From JBNKFV01 sp050290265 (GTDB lineage: Bacteria > Pseudomonadota > Gammaproteobacteria > Pseudomonadales > Cellvibrionaceae): a stretch of 47,831 nt of DNA. This document shows, piece by piece, positions 32,660-42,092 of this stretch. Made by a program: the position numbers and the translations under genes. Numbering within the stretch: the first letter of the stretch is position 1; each line of letters begins with the position of its first letter. Location of the stretch: contig JBNKHI010000026.1 in NCBI GenBank assembly GCA_050290265.1, positions 1-47,831 on the forward strand. The letters run 5' to 3'. The notes beneath the pieces are model-generated. The model ran no database searches. It saw nothing but the letters and a program-made list of their open reading frames with translations, and was not told where the DNA came from.

Positions 32660-35008
32660 ATGGCAAAATCTTCCAGTAAAAATAAGTCTGCGGACAACGC
32701 GAACTCCAGACCATTGCGAAAACGCTTGTGGCGAGCTTTCTTCTACGCCATTTTTGTATGTATCTGCCTTGGGCTCGTGACCTTTATGTGGGTTGATTGG
32801 CAAATGCAGCGCAAGTTTGAAGGCCACCAGTGGGCGCTGCCCGCTCAGGTCTATGCGCGCCCGTTGGAGATCTATGAAGGAGCGCCGCTGAATATGGCGC
32901 AACTGCAACAAGAGCTAACGGCGCTTAACTATCAGTTTGTGCCACAGCCGGAACGCCTGGGTCAGGCAACACTGCGTGGTAGTAGTGTGCAGGTATACAG
33001 CCGTGGTTTTGCTTTTGTTGACGGCAAGGAGTTGCCTAAACAATTCAAATTTACGATCGAGGATGGCCGCATTGAAGCTTTACGTGAGCGCACTGCGGCG
33101 GGAACCTGGCAGCCCTTAGCGATCTATCGTCTTGAGCCGCAACAAATAGGCGGTATTTATCCGGTACACGGTGAAGACCGGATTCTGGTCAAGTTGGAAG
33201 ATGTTCCTGCCAGTCTTGGAGCAGCCTTGATTGCCGTTGAAGATAAGGATTTTAAAGATCATTTTGGGATCTCTCCAAAGGCCATAGCACGGGCCATGCT
33301 CGCTAATATTCGTGCCGGCGCAATCGTGCAGGGCGGTAGCACCTTAACTCAGCAATTAGTGAAAAACCTCTATCTAAGCCAGGATCGCAGTATTTGGCGC
33401 AAGGTCCAGGAAGCACTAATGACCCTGTCGTTAGAATTACACTATTCAAAAGCCAAAATTCTGGAAACCTATATTAACGAAGTTTATTTAGGTCAAAGTG
33501 GACCACGTGCGATTCATGGCTTTGCGTTGGCTTCTCATTACTATTTCCGCAAAACACTGGATCAGCTGGAACCGCAAGAGGTGGCCTTGCTGATTGGCTT
33601 GGTGAAAGGGGCGTCTTATTACAATCCCTGGCGCAATCCTGAGCGCTCTTTGGCAAGGCGCAATGTTGTCTTGGGGGTGATGCAGTCAGAGGGGCTCATT
33701 ACAGAAAGCGAGCTGTTGCGCTACAAGTCCAAGCCCCTGGGCGTTCAAAGCCAGCAGGATGTGAGTCAATACGCTTACCCGGCGTTTATTGATTTGGTTA
33801 AACGTCAGTTACAAGAGGACTACCGGGAAGAGGATCTTAGTAGCGAAGGCTTGCAAATTTTTACTACGCTGGCGCCGTCTGTGCAGTGGGCGGCAGAGCG
33901 TGCGCTAAGTTCAACGCTGGAGGAGCTGGAGTCTGGCTATCGGCTGACGTCTGATTCGTTGCAGGGCGCGGTAGTGGTGACCGATACTGGTGGCGGTGAG
34001 GTACAGGCGTTAGTGGGTGATCGCAATCCGCGTTACTCTGGTTTCAATCGCAGTCTTGATGCCAGACGTCAGGCAGGGTCTTTATTTAAGCCCGCTATCT
34101 ATTTGGCGGCCTTGGAAACCGGCGACTACAATCTGGCAACTCGTCTTGACGACAGCCCGGTGCAAGTAGGTGCTGCGGGGATGAGTGAGGATAATATATG
34201 GGAACCGCAAAACTTCGATCATAAGAGCCATGATGACGTATTGTTTTATCAAGCGTTGGCGCACTCTTATAATCAGGCCAGTGCCCGGCTTGGTATCACC
34301 ATTGGCATTGATAAAGTCATTGAGACGCTACATAAACTGGGTATCAGTCGGGCGGTTCCTTACTTGCCCTCCATGCTTTTAGGGGCGATGAGTGTGTCGC
34401 CACTGGAAATAACACAGATCTACCACACGCTGGCAACAGGGGGAGTGTATACACAGTTGCGCGCAATTCGCAGCGTGCATACTCATGATGGCGCTACGCT
34501 GCGCCGGTATCCGTTAACGTCAGAGCCACGTTTTCCGCGAGCCGATGTTTATTTGATTAATTATGCGTTGCAGGCTGTTATGCGCGAGGGTACGGGTTCC
34601 AGTGCTTACTTGCGGGTCCCGCAGAGGCTGGCTTTAGCGGGTAAAACAGGCACCACGAACGATCAGCGCGATAGTTGGTTTGTGGGTTTTAGTGGCAACC
34701 ATTTGGCCACTGTTTGGGTAGGACGCGATGACAACGGTAAAACACCATTGACGGGTAGCCGGGGTGCTTTACCAACCTGGGCGCAATTGATGTCCACTAT
34801 TCAGACCGAATCGCTTGTGTTCCCTGTCCCCGAAGGTATCGAATATGACTGGGTTGACGGTAGTAGCGGTTTATTGACGGGCGAAAACTGTGAAGACGCC
34901 CATTGGGTGCCTTTTGCTGTCGATAATAAACCCGCACTCAGTGAGCCTTGCCGTCCTCGGTTAAAACCATTGAAAGATTGGTTTCGCCGACTGATAGGTT
35001 ATGATTAG
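32660..35008 (+). CDS. mrcB: Penicillin-binding protein 1b (bifunctional peptidoglycan synthase)
   Basis: A 782-residue class A PBP. It has a basic cytoplasmic tail, one transmembrane helix (about 27-45), a UB2H-like domain (about 60-150), a GT51 transglycosylase domain with the catalytic E194 (AVEDKDF) and QGGSTLTQQLVKN, and a transpeptidase domain with S474-x2-K477 (GSLFK), S536-Y-N538 and K662-T-G (KTGTT). The UB2H-like insertion identifies PBP1b rather than PBP1a. It is followed by a TPR lipoprotein resembling LpoP, its activator in Pseudomonas. Confidence 0.96.
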   Translation: MAKSSSKNKSADNANSRPLRKRLWRAFFYAIFVCICLGLVTFMWVDWQMQRKFEGHQWALPAQVYARPLEIYEGAPLNMAQLQQELTALNYQFVPQPERLGQATLRGSSVQVYSRGFAFVDGKELPKQFKFTIEDGRIEALRERTAAGTWQPLAIYRLEPQQIGGIYPVHGEDRILVKLEDVPASLGAALIAVEDKDFKDHFGISPKAIARAMLANIRAGAIVQGGSTLTQQLVKNLYLSQDRSIWRKVQEALMTLSLELHYSKAKILETYINEVYLGQSGPRAIHGFALASHYYFRKTLDQLEPQEVALLIGLVKGASYYNPWRNPERSLARRNVVLGVMQSEGLITESELLRYKSKPLGVQSQQDVSQYAYPAFIDLVKRQLQEDYREEDLSSEGLQIFTTLAPSVQWAAERALSSTLEELESGYRLTSDSLQGAVVVTDTGGGEVQALVGDRNPRYSGFNRSLDARRQAGSLFKPAIYLAALETGDYNLATRLDDSPVQVGAAGMSEDNIWEPQNFDHKSHDDVLFYQALAHSYNQASARLGITIGIDKVIETLHKLGISRAVPYLPSMLLGAMSVSPLEITQIYHTLATGGVYTQLRAIRSVHTHDGATLRRYPLTSEPRFPRADVYLINYALQAVMREGTGSSAYLRVPQRLALAGKTGTTNDQRDSWFVGFSGNHLATVWVGRDDNGKTPLTGSRGALPTWAQLMSTIQTESLVFPVPEGIEYDWVDGSSGLLTGENCEDAHWVPFAVDNKPALSEPCRPRLKPLKDWFRRLIGYD

Positions 35009-35037
35009 CACCTGATTTTTTGTTTTGGGGTTCGTTT

Positions 35038-35544
35038 GTGGGTGTTTTACGTAATTTGAAACCGGCTGTATTGCTGGTTGCGATGGTTATTATACAGGGG
35101 TGTGTAACCCAGTCAGCAGTGCCCGTGCGAGATACTGGTGGTGCATCTTCGTCGACGAGTCAAAGTACTACCTCCTCAGCGCTGCCTAAACCAGGCAGCG
35201 CTGGAGAGAGCAAGACTGAACCATCTCCAGGGCCCTCTGCGAGCTGGAAGCCCGATACACAAGCGCGAGCAACCTTGCCTGCCGTCATTCAATTGCTGGA
35301 GCGCGCGCGGGAGTTGATGGCGAACAATGCGTGGGATGATGCGATTCTGGCGGCAGAACGCGGTTTGCGAATCGATGCGAGAAATCCAGCACTGTATTTG
35401 GTTCTAGCGAAGTCCTATACGGCGCTCGGACAGGCGGGGAAAGCTCGCCTTTTTGCAGAACAAGGGCGTTCATTAAGTCATTCAGATTCGGAGATAAAAC
35501 ACCAATTTGATGATATTTTAGCAGTACTACCGCAGGCATCTTAA
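35038..35544 (+). CDS. lpoP: TPR lipoprotein, LpoP-like activator of PBP1b
   Basis: A 168-residue lipoprotein with a 21-residue signal peptide and lipobox IIQGC (Cys22), a Ser/Thr/Pro-rich linker of about 55 residues that could span the periplasm, then a TPR region (VIQLLERARELMANNAWDDA, LYLVLAKSYTALGQAGKARL). In Pseudomonas aeruginosa the gene next to ponB/mrcB encodes LpoP, an outer-membrane TPR lipoprotein that activates PBP1b. Position and architecture match. I chose the GTG at 35038 with GGGG seven bases upstream; the frame is open from 35020. Confidence 0.82.
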   Translation: MGVLRNLKPAVLLVAMVIIQGCVTQSAVPVRDTGGASSSTSQSTTSSALPKPGSAGESKTEPSPGPSASWKPDTQARATLPAVIQLLERARELMANNAWDDAILAAERGLRIDARNPALYLVLAKSYTALGQAGKARLFAEQGRSLSHSDSEIKHQFDDILAVLPQAS

Positions 35545-35768
35545 TGATTTTTCATTAATTTATTTGTTTTTCCATCTGCTACGTATTATTTTCTCCCTCT
35601 GACGGACCTAAGGATCGAGGGGTATGTTTTGCTAGGGTTGCACAGCCTGTCGGGCACTAGCCCCTTTGATAGCAGGTTGTTATTTGTTAGCCCAAGTATG
35701 AGTTAAAATCAGCGTAACTTTACCTGTCTTTCGCTAGTAACGGATGTCGCTCACAGAATTACAAACCT

Positions 35769-38159
35769 ATGAATAGAAATGGAAATACCGGATCAATGCA
35801 CTCTCAGCGTATAAGCGAAGCTCAAATTGTAGACTGGTTGAAAGCTGCACAAAAAATAACGCTGGATTTTTGTCAGGAACGCTTTGGTGTTTTTGCTAAA
35901 GCGGTTGACGATCGTTTGTCCGCCATGGTCGAAGAAGCACCAACAAATAAAGACCAAACCCGTTTACTTGAGCTGCAACGAGCTTTTCTGAACAGCCTTG
36001 AAGAGCTTGAGCGCTATTTCTGCGGTTATCAGGGCGAAGGGTTTATTAAGTTTAAGAAGAAAGAGCTTAAAACTTATACCGGCGAAGAGAAATTCAAAGG
36101 CGATATGCTCAGTCTTGTTGATAACGAAGATCTCGAAGAAACCATCGCCATATCATCGATTACACGACGGGCTGACGCTCAATATGGCGAGTTGTTGTGG
36201 GGATTAGATCAGCGCTTTGCGATATTGAATGATGGGGAAAAGGTTGACGATTCCAATAATCCTCTTTCGCCTGTGCAATTTTGTGTGTCGTTGCGTAAAG
36301 CGCTTAAGCTTATTGAGTTTGATACCAAGACCAAGTTGGTAACTTACAAGGTTTTTGATACGGAGTTCATCAGTCACCTTGAAGAGCCTCTTCAGGAAGT
36401 GAATAGTTTTCTTATTGAGCAAGGCATACTTCCTAATCTTGATTATTCCAACAGCGGTTATGAAACGCCTCCGATGCCAATGGTGGAGGAGTATGAGAGT
36501 GAATTTCGTTACGATGGTCGGCAGTCTGATGGAGCCAGAAGGCAACCGAATGTTGGGCCGGTACGTGCGCCGGATTCTTCAGTTCCGACCGCGCAATATC
36601 AAAGCCGGTTAATGGATGCGATTCGAGTACTGCAGAATCATATGCCACAGAGACGTGACGGTTTTGGTGCTGCAGGAGAGGGCGTAGAAAGTCTGGTTGC
36701 GAATTTAAGTAACACACAGGCTGCTGCTCCGAGTGGGGGGGCGGCTGGTCCAGGTGGGGCTGCGCCAGGCTATCAAGGTGCGTTGTATTCGAGCCAGCAG
36801 CTCGTCGGTGCGTTGCAGCAACTTCAGGCGCAAGCGTTAGGATCTACTGCTGGGGCGCAGATGGTCGATGGCGATTTCTTGAATCTGCAGCCCCAACAAA
36901 TTGCTGATGTCAGTATGCAACTGGCTGCACAATTGCGCGAAGAGGCCGAGGATGGTGCAGTTGATCCCTCGGATATGCATACCATTGACCTTGTGGGTAT
37001 GTTGTTTGAATACATGTTGTCTGATGAAAACTTGCCGAACTCGGTTAAGGCAATGTTGAGCTACCTGCATACACCGTTCTTGAAAGTTGCTTTCATCGAT
37101 AAAGACTTTTTTGAGCAATCGGAACACCCCGCACGCCTGTTATTGAATAACTTGGCGGAAGCCGGTGCTCGCTGGGTATCTAACGACGGAACGTCGCAAT
37201 ATGATATTTACACAAAGATCAAAGATATTGTTTCTCGGGTTTTAGAAGAGTTTAAAAATGATGTCCGGCTCTTTGCCGAGCTGCTGTTGGAATTTAGTTC
37301 TTACACAAAGAAATTATCACGTCGTCAGGATCTGATGGAAAAACGCGCCTTGGAGAAAGTGCAAGGTGAAGAAAAACTGCGGGAAGTGAAGATTCAGGTC
37401 AATGAGGAGGTTCGTAAGCGTACAGATGGACGTGAACTGCCATCAGCCGTTTTGCTACTCTTGCTACAGCCTTGGTCGGATTATTTAGCCTTTTTGTTAC
37501 TGCGTTATGGCGAGCGTTCTGAAAGCTGGGGCAAAGCACTGGCAGTTGTCGACGAAATTTTGTGGTCCATTGAACCCAAAGAAGATCCCAAGGACAAGGC
37601 GCGACAGGTTGAGAGTCATGATGAGTTGATCGACACCATCGAAACCGGTTTTGAAACTATCGGTTATGATCAGGCGAAAGGTGGAAAGCTGATAGATGCT
37701 TTGATTTCCCTGCAAAAACTTGCATTGCAGAGTCGAAAAGCTGAGCCCGCCCCTGAATCCATGCGCGAAAAACTCGAATCTATGGCGGCGGAAAAGGCTG
37801 GAGCTGCCGCGGATACTTCTGATGCGACACCTGAAGAAAATAAAATGGTCGAAAATCTGAAGATGATCGAGTTTGGCACTTGGTTCGAGTTTGAGGGCGG
37901 CAAGCGGCTCAAAGTGGCATGGTACAACTCGAAGACACTGCACTACATGCTGGTCGATCAAATGGGCAAAAAAGTCGCTATGAAGTCTGGCTTGGAGTTG
38001 GCGCGGGAAATGATAGCGGGTAATGCTAAAGTTATTGCCGGTAGCACTAAACCGTTCTTTGAGCGTGCACTAGAAAATATTTTCCAAAGCTTGAATGCGA
38101 AGGCCGAAGTGCTTAAGCCTGAGTTGGATGAAACCGAAGGAGAAACTGCCAGTGAGTGA
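35769..38159 (+). CDS. DUF1631 family protein
   Basis: A 796-residue cytoplasmic protein of the DUF1631 family, whose function is not established. Visible regions are an N-terminal helical part (LKAAQKITLDFCQERFGVFA), a low-complexity Gly/Ala/Pro/Gln stretch near residues 310-350, a helical core (LVGMLFEYMLSDENLPNSVKAML, LPSAVLLLLLQPWSDYLAFLLLR) and a C-terminal small beta domain (LKMIEFGTWFEFEGGKRLKVAWYNS) that resembles PilZ-associated barrels. Its last bases overlap the start of a PilZ gene, so the two are probably made together and may act in c-di-GMP signalling. The ATG at 35769 lacks a clear ribosome site; an ATG at 35796 is the alternative. Confidence 0.85.
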   Translation: MNRNGNTGSMHSQRISEAQIVDWLKAAQKITLDFCQERFGVFAKAVDDRLSAMVEEAPTNKDQTRLLELQRAFLNSLEELERYFCGYQGEGFIKFKKKELKTYTGEEKFKGDMLSLVDNEDLEETIAISSITRRADAQYGELLWGLDQRFAILNDGEKVDDSNNPLSPVQFCVSLRKALKLIEFDTKTKLVTYKVFDTEFISHLEEPLQEVNSFLIEQGILPNLDYSNSGYETPPMPMVEEYESEFRYDGRQSDGARRQPNVGPVRAPDSSVPTAQYQSRLMDAIRVLQNHMPQRRDGFGAAGEGVESLVANLSNTQAAAPSGGAAGPGGAAPGYQGALYSSQQLVGALQQLQAQALGSTAGAQMVDGDFLNLQPQQIADVSMQLAAQLREEAEDGAVDPSDMHTIDLVGMLFEYMLSDENLPNSVKAMLSYLHTPFLKVAFIDKDFFEQSEHPARLLLNNLAEAGARWVSNDGTSQYDIYTKIKDIVSRVLEEFKNDVRLFAELLLEFSSYTKKLSRRQDLMEKRALEKVQGEEKLREVKIQVNEEVRKRTDGRELPSAVLLLLLQPWSDYLAFLLLRYGERSESWGKALAVVDEILWSIEPKEDPKDKARQVESHDELIDTIETGFETIGYDQAKGGKLIDALISLQKLALQSRKAEPAPESMREKLESMAAEKAGAAADTSDATPEENKMVENLKMIEFGTWFEFEGGKRLKVAWYNSKTLHYMLVDQMGKKVAMKSGLELAREMIAGNAKVIAGSTKPFFERALENIFQSLNAKAEVLKPELDETEGETASE

Positions 38160-38523
38160 ATTAAGTGGAGGAGTACCCAATAAACGTCGGTTAACACGAC
38201 ACCCCGTCGATGAGGGTGTGGTGGTCAAAGATGAGGTGACTGGGGCTATTGTGGGCCGGCTTGCCAATATTCATACGGAAGGGTTGATGGTGATGGGTGA
38301 TATGGCCTTGGTGCCTGAGAACCTGTACCAGTTATCACTGTATTTACCCAAAGAGATTAGCGGTCATCGTTATATTGGACTGGGTGTGGATTGTCTCTGG
38401 GTTCGTGATTCCGGATCAGAATCGGCCCCTGTTTTTTGGTCCGGTTGTCAGATTATCGACTGTTCTGCCGAGGCTAGAGCGGTACTCACGGGTTTAATTG
38501 AAGAAATGGGTAAAGATGGTTGA
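38152..38523 (+). CDS. PilZ-domain protein
   Basis: A 123-residue PilZ protein. The c-di-GMP-binding RxxxR arm is present as RRLTR near residue 12. The second motif, normally (D/N)xSxxG, reads NIHTEG, with His for Ser. I chose the GTG at 38152, which has AAGGAG nine bases upstream and overlaps the DUF1631 stop by 8 bp; the longer open frame runs inside the upstream gene and has no family similarity. Translational coupling suggests a partner role with the DUF1631 protein. Whether it binds c-di-GMP is uncertain. Confidence 0.82.
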   Translation: MSELSGGVPNKRRLTRHPVDEGVVVKDEVTGAIVGRLANIHTEGLMVMGDMALVPENLYQLSLYLPKEISGHRYIGLGVDCLWVRDSGSESAPVFWSGCQIIDCSAEARAVLTGLIEEMGKDG

Positions 38524-38545
38524 TTAACTGATTTAGTCTGAAGTT

Positions 38546-38579
38546 ACAAAAAAGGCAGCTTAAGAGCTGCCTTTTTTGT
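38546..38579. terminator. Bidirectional Rho-independent terminator
   Basis: AAAAAAGGCAGCT-TAAG-AGCTGCCTTTTTT is a symmetrical stem with A- and T-runs. It lies between the PilZ gene and the convergent hemL and should end both transcripts. Confidence 0.9.
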
Positions 38580-38605
38580 AGATTAGGTATAGGGGTTTCG
38601 CAAGC

Positions 38606-39886
38606 TTATAGTGTTGCAAATACGCGCTCTGCGGCATCCAGCGTTGCTTCAATGTCAGCATCGCTGTGTGCTGCTGACATAAAACCGGCTTCGTAGGATG
38701 CGGGGGCTAGGTAAACGCCCTCATTGAGCATGCCGTGAAAAAAGCGGTTGAACCGCTCGGTGTTGCAAGCAATGACTTGAGTGTAGTTGACCACTTGGTC
38801 AAGTTCGGTAAAAAAGACCCCAAACATACTGCCAACGTGATTGCTGGTCATACTGATTCCGGCTGCTGTTGCGCGGTCACGCAAGCCTTTAATAAGTGCA
38901 TCGGTTTTTGCGTTTAAGTTGTCATAAAAGCCGGGCTGGCAAACAAGTTCAAGGGTTTTTAAACCTGCTGCCATAGCAATGGGGTTGCCTGATAAAGTGC
39001 CGGCCTGATAAACCGGTCCCGTTGGCGCTATTTGATCCATAATGGCTTTCTTACCACCGAACGCACCAACAGGCATGCCGCCGCCAATGACTTTACCCAA
39101 GGTGGTGATATCGGCATCGATCCCATAATATCCTTGTGCGCCAGTAAGGCTGACACGGAAGCCAGTCATGACTTCATCTAGAATGAGCAGGGCACCATAC
39201 TCGTCGCAGACGTCTCGCAATGTTTGTAAAAAACCCGGAACCGGAGGTATGCAATTCATGTTGCCAGCCACTGGCTCGACAATAATACAAGCGACTTCAT
39301 GTCCAATTTCTGCAAATGCGGCGCGTACACCCTCACTGTCGTTGTAGTTTAATGTGACGGTATGTTGTGCGAGAGATTCGGGTACGCCTGGTGAGCTGGG
39401 CCTACCCAGCGTCAACGCGCCGGACCCTGCCTTAATTAATAATGAATCTGAATGGCCATGGTAACAGCCTTCAAATTTGACGATTTTATCGCGACCCGTT
39501 GCACCGCGCGCCAAGCGTATGGCGCTCATTGTGGCTTCTGTTCCGGAGTTAACAAAGCGTACCTTGTCCATCCCGGGCATGAGTTCGCAAAGCTTGCGAG
39601 CAAGGTCAGTCTCGATTTCGGTTGGGGCGCCAAAGCTAAGGCCGGAGTGCAGTTTTTCGATTACAGCAGTTATCACTTCTGGGTGTGCATGCCCCAATAC
39701 CATTGGCCCCCAAGACAGAACGTAATCGATATAGCGTTTCTTGTCAGCGTCAAACAGGTAGGCTCCCATGGCTTTCTCAATAAACAGCGGGGTCCCGCCC
39801 ACGGCCTTAAACGCTCTCACCGGTGAATTCACGCCTCCGGGAATAAAGGCCTGTGCTTGTTCAAAAAGTTGTTCGGATCGGTTCAT
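38606..39886 (-). CDS. hemL: Glutamate-1-semialdehyde 2,1-aminomutase HemL
   Basis: A PLP enzyme that makes 5-aminolevulinate from glutamate-1-semialdehyde in the C5 haem pathway. The 426 residues match E. coli in length. K265 in TTLGKVIGGGMPVGAFGG is the PLP lysine, and LDEVMTGFRV and AGTLSGNPIAMAA are the family hallmarks. The N-terminal FIPGGVNSPVRAFK supports the start. It lies 163 bp downstream of a ThiD-like gene on the same strand; hemL next to thiamine genes is common in Pseudomonas. Confidence 0.96.
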   Translation of the reverse strand: MNRSEQLFEQAQAFIPGGVNSPVRAFKAVGGTPLFIEKAMGAYLFDADKKRYIDYVLSWGPMVLGHAHPEVITAVIEKLHSGLSFGAPTEIETDLARKLCELMPGMDKVRFVNSGTEATMSAIRLARGATGRDKIVKFEGCYHGHSDSLLIKAGSGALTLGRPSSPGVPESLAQHTVTLNYNDSEGVRAAFAEIGHEVACIIVEPVAGNMNCIPPVPGFLQTLRDVCDEYGALLILDEVMTGFRVSLTGAQGYYGIDADITTLGKVIGGGMPVGAFGGKKAIMDQIAPTGPVYQAGTLSGNPIAMAAGLKTLELVCQPGFYDNLNAKTDALIKGLRDRATAAGISMTSNHVGSMFGVFFTELDQVVNYTQVIACNTERFNRFFHGMLNEGVYLAPASYEAGFMSAAHSDADIEATLDAAERVFATL

Positions 39887-40049
39887 TTGCTAAACATCCA
39901 CTCGCAATTTCGTCGAAATATAATCAAGGCATAGAGGCCTTAGCTATAGGTTAAGCGGGAACTTTGTCTCACTTGTGCGTGCGGCATTATGAACTGTTAG
40001 CTAATAGGCTGCCACTTCAGTTTGGTCGTTCGGTGTATCAGGTGGGCTT

Positions 40050-40901
40050 TCAGTGAGCCTCAGGGATGTCTGGCTCAACTGCTATTTCTTCGTCAAAGTC
40101 TTTGGTATTGGTTTTGACCCAGTGCATACAGTTGGGAACGGGGGAGCCCATGCCCAGTCGTTCGCTATTGGCTAAGGCTTGCCAGCAACACCGCAAGCCT
40201 TGGCCGACTGCCGAGCGCAAGCTCAGCCCCTGGGCAATATAGGCGGCAATCGCACTGGTTAAAATTGCGCATTTTCCATGGCTGTGAATATTTAAGCGTC
40301 GCCAGGGATGTGTGTCGACCACACCCTCCCGGTTAAATAATCGAGCCTGACTAGACTGATGTGTTTCATCGCAGTCATTGATAAGGACATTTTCGCAGCC
40401 ATTGTCGATCAATACTGCTGCGCATGCCTCTTGCCCGTCGGCGCCGGGGGCCAATCGAAAGACATCTTTGGAGTTGCTGACAATGAGGGTGCCCAGTGGT
40501 AGCAGCAGATCAAGTAGGGTCTGTCTGTAATTTTGTTCTGCATCGTAACGCGAGTAAAGGCTGAGGGTTGGATCTACAATTACAGGTATTTGAGGGTAGT
40601 CTTGTAAAATGGTATAGACCGCTTCTATGGTGTCTATGCGGCCTAAATAGCCCAGTTTGATAACTTGTATGGGCATGTCTTCAAGGATTGCCCGTGTTTG
40701 TTCTATCACCATCGCAGTATTGATGGGCTGTAAGTCTTTTATACCTTGCGTGTCGCGAGCACAGAGGGCGGTAATGATGGTCGCGCAGTGGCAGCCAAGG
40801 CTGGCCGAAGTCTCCACGTCCACCTGTATACCTCCTGCGCCAGAGGGGTCATGGTAGGACAGGCTTAATATTACTGGGCGTGCCTGATCCATTTTAGGCA
40901 T
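40050..40901 (-). CDS. thiD: ThiD-like (phospho)hydroxymethylpyrimidine kinase, divergent
   Basis: A 283-residue ribokinase-fold protein related to ThiD, which phosphorylates HMP and HMP-phosphate for thiamine. The substrate/ATP loop reads SYHDPSGAGGIQVD (canonical DPSGGAGIQAD), and VIKLGYLG and VDPTLS match the family. Departures are VSNSKDVFRL where TPNxxEA is usual, and HSHGKCAILTSAIAA (206-220) where HTHGTGCTLSSAIAA is usual. These change the anion hole and shift the catalytic Cys by one position. The usual partner thiE is absent. It may retain kinase activity or be a divergent paralogue. Confidence 0.75.
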   Translation of the reverse strand: MPKMDQARPVILSLSYHDPSGAGGIQVDVETSASLGCHCATIITALCARDTQGIKDLQPINTAMVIEQTRAILEDMPIQVIKLGYLGRIDTIEAVYTILQDYPQIPVIVDPTLSLYSRYDAEQNYRQTLLDLLLPLGTLIVSNSKDVFRLAPGADGQEACAAVLIDNGCENVLINDCDETHQSSQARLFNREGVVDTHPWRRLNIHSHGKCAILTSAIAAYIAQGLSLRSAVGQGLRCCWQALANSERLGMGSPVPNCMHWVKTNTKDFDEEIAVEPDIPEAH

Positions 40902-41026
40902 GATTTACTCCAAAAATAAGGCTTTTTCACAGTGGTTTTAGCGTTCTGCTCATTAAATACGCTAAGTGTTTTGCTCTTGTCAGTATAGCCCCACCTGCCA
41001 GCGGTTGCGTAGACTTTGCCCGACAC

Positions 41027-41449
41027 TTAAAACGGCTGAACTTCTACCAGAATAATAATGGCTATTAATGCCAGTACGGGTAGTTCATTGAACACTCTAA
41101 AATAACGATGGCTGCGCTGATTGCGGTCCTCCTGAAACGCGCGCATATGGGCGCGACAAGCAAAATGGTATATCACAAGCAATACCACGAGAAAAACCTT
41201 TGCATGAAACCAGCCTGCCGATGCATAAAATGCCCACTGATAACTTGTCAGCCATAGCCCTAGCCCCACTGTGGCAATCATCGATGGTGTGGCAATACCA
41301 CGGTAAAGTTTGCGTTCCATGATTTTAAAGCGCTCATTTCCTTCCTGATCCTTTGTCTGAGCATGGTAAACAAAGAGTCTGGGCAGGTAGAAAAGTGCTG
41401 CGAACCAGCACACGACAGCAATGATATGAAACGCTTTTATCCAAAGCAT
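41027..41449 (-). CDS. hemJ: Protoporphyrinogen oxidase HemJ-like membrane protein
   Basis: A 140-residue integral membrane protein with four hydrophobic helices, of the UPF0093/HemJ family. HemJ oxidises protoporphyrinogen IX in haem synthesis in many bacteria lacking HemG or HemY. Conserved H8 (WIKAFHIIAVVCWFAALFYLPR) and K84 (GWFHAKVFLV) are present. It lies on the same side of the window as hemL, another haem gene, though separated by thiD. CopD-type labels given to this family are less likely. Confidence 0.87.
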   Translation of the reverse strand: MLWIKAFHIIAVVCWFAALFYLPRLFVYHAQTKDQEGNERFKIMERKLYRGIATPSMIATVGLGLWLTSYQWAFYASAGWFHAKVFLVVLLVIYHFACRAHMRAFQEDRNQRSHRYFRVFNELPVLALIAIIILVEVQPF

Positions 41450-41608
41450 TCGGGGTTCCTATACAAGTTGGTTAATTCAATTGAGCCTGCGAACGTATTA
41501 AGCCGATGTATTTGACCGCATTTTCTCCACAAAATCATGGTTTATGACGTTTTTATGCTAATATGCGCGCAATTTTTTCGCTCACGGGCTGCCTGGAGGC
41601 TAAATTTT

Positions 41609-42082
41609 ATGCATTGTCCATTTTGCAGCGCGGCAGACACTAAAGTGATTGACTCTCGATTGGTTGCGGATGGCGACCAGGTGCGCCGGCGACGGCAGTG
41701 TCAGTCATGTCAAGAACGCTTTACTACCTATGAAATAGCTGAGCTTCTGTTACCCCGGGTCGTCAAGCAGGATGGTACGCGGGAGCCTTTTGATGAGGCT
41801 AAGTTGCGTGCGGGCCTGCAGCGGGCACTGGAAAAAAGGCCCGTAAGTACGGAAGCCATTGAGACCGCGATCAATCAAATTAAACACTACCTGCAAGCCA
41901 CGGGAGAGCGCGAGTTGGCGTCGCGGGTGATCGGTGAGCAGGTCATGAATAACCTGCGTGAGCTGGATGAGGTCGCTTATGTGCGCTTTGCTTCTGTTTA
42001 TCGGCAATTCAAAGACTTGAATGAGTTTCGAGAAGAAATTGATCGCTTGGAACGATTTGAAAAACACGATCCCGCGGGCTGA
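41609..42082 (+). CDS. nrdR: Transcriptional repressor NrdR
   Basis: A nucleotide-sensing repressor of ribonucleotide reductase genes. The 157 residues have an N-terminal zinc ribbon with C3, C6, C31 and C34 and an ATP-cone domain (VVKQDGTREPFDEAKLRAGL). I chose the ATG at 41609 because it gives the invariant MHCPFC start and has GGAGG upstream; the open frame extends 24 codons further but without similarity. It heads the riboflavin gene run, 10 bp before ribD. Confidence 0.96.
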   Translation: MHCPFCSAADTKVIDSRLVADGDQVRRRRQCQSCQERFTTYEIAELLLPRVVKQDGTREPFDEAKLRAGLQRALEKRPVSTEAIETAINQIKHYLQATGERELASRVIGEQVMNNLRELDEVAYVRFASVYRQFKDLNEFREEIDRLERFEKHDPAG

Positions 42083-42092
42083 TCAAAGCGCT

